Shown: piece after piece, positions 63,641-64,000 of the stretch | Position numbering within the stretch: the stretch's first letter is position 1 | Layout: each line of letters opens with the position of its first letter | DNA from: Apoda limacodes | Lineage: Eukaryota; Arthropoda; Insecta; Lepidoptera; Limacodidae | Direction of reading: 5' to 3' | DNA length: 64,000 bases | Assembly: GCA_946406115.1 (NCBI GenBank) | Contig: OX291551.1 | Coordinates: 14,818,001-14,882,000, forward strand | Program-made: the position numbers and the translations under genes | The notes under the pieces: generated by a model | The model's database searches: none | What the model was told of the DNA's origin: nothing | The model's input: the letters and a program-made list of their open reading frames with translations, nothing else

Positions 63641-64000
63641 GTGCGTAACACAAAAAATCGTATAAAAACATTAGTTAATTAGTTGTATGCAAATATGTTA
63701 ATCGAAAGGATATTTGGAGACTGTCTCGTTTAATACGTTTGTAGCTTAGGTAGTTGACAAATCTACTCAAAAACATTTGGTAAGTATTCCTATTGATATT
63801 ATGTAAACCTTATATAATTGTGTAAGCATTCAGGTGCCAACATTAAGTATTTAGTAATGTTAGTAACGTATTAAGAAGGCATCATTATTAATCCAATGCA
63901 GAAAGTAAATTTGAAAAAAAAAAACAAAATAGATTAAGACTTTTTTATAAATATTTGAATGTTTCTTATTTAACTTTAAGAGATAATCAAAAGCAGCCTA

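Noticed and set aside
63339..63671. 110-codon minus-strand open frame
   Set aside because: It is the antisense of a ds cadherin exon; the plus strand has clear EC motifs and splice sites.

Overview
This is an AT-rich, intron- and transposon-dense insect chromosome segment, most likely from a moth or butterfly (Lepidoptera). The evidence is (i) a protocadherin gene whose translated exons I recognise as an insect Dachsous and (ii) many dispersed repeats of types that I know from Lepidoptera: a family with 'GGCCAAGTGCGAGTCGGACTCGCG' cores (split in the entries), LINE tails with 'GTTTGCCACC', tRNA-headed SINEs and Helitron-like ends. No bacterial features, rRNA or CRISPR were seen.

Coding content is confined to the right-hand end. 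Six consecutive plus-strand exons (49478-49649, 51091-51564, 61432-61607, 62183-62412, 62751-62937, 63214-63640) join in frame with canonical AG/GT borders. They encode 555 residues of an uninterrupted chain of cadherin (EC) repeats: the end of one EC, four complete ECs and the start of a sixth. The gene enters the window in the middle of an EC and leaves it in the middle of an EC, so the window holds an internal part of dachsous (ds), a giant planar-polarity and Hippo-pathway cadherin that binds Fat on neighbouring cells.

Positions 1-49477 contain no exon I can support. Since the first visible exon starts inside an EC, an upstream exon must exist; at least the part next to 49477, and perhaps all of it, is a very large intron. 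This region is a graveyard of mobile elements: LINE fragments (4830-5240, 19272-19400, 21185-21715, 25492-25912, 31700-31907, 40300-41692), three tRNA-derived SINE families, Helitron-like elements, a foldback/MITE family, small TIR elements, microsatellites, and a minisatellite at 14590-15010 with alternating 52/56-bp spacing. Several CpG-richer, non-repetitive patches (about 6230-6850, 10640-10800, 21890-22140, 43380-43530) and CTCF-like motifs are candidate regulatory sequence.

The 9.9-kb intron 51565-61431 is mostly unique AT-rich DNA. It holds a few unexplained islands, including an 83-codon open frame at 57967-58218 with protein-like composition, preceded by an open stretch in another frame. 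I cannot identify it. No clear new multi-gene system is visible; the best leads are that orphan frame, the foldback element next to a ds splice acceptor, the CTCF-like motifs and the structured repeats.
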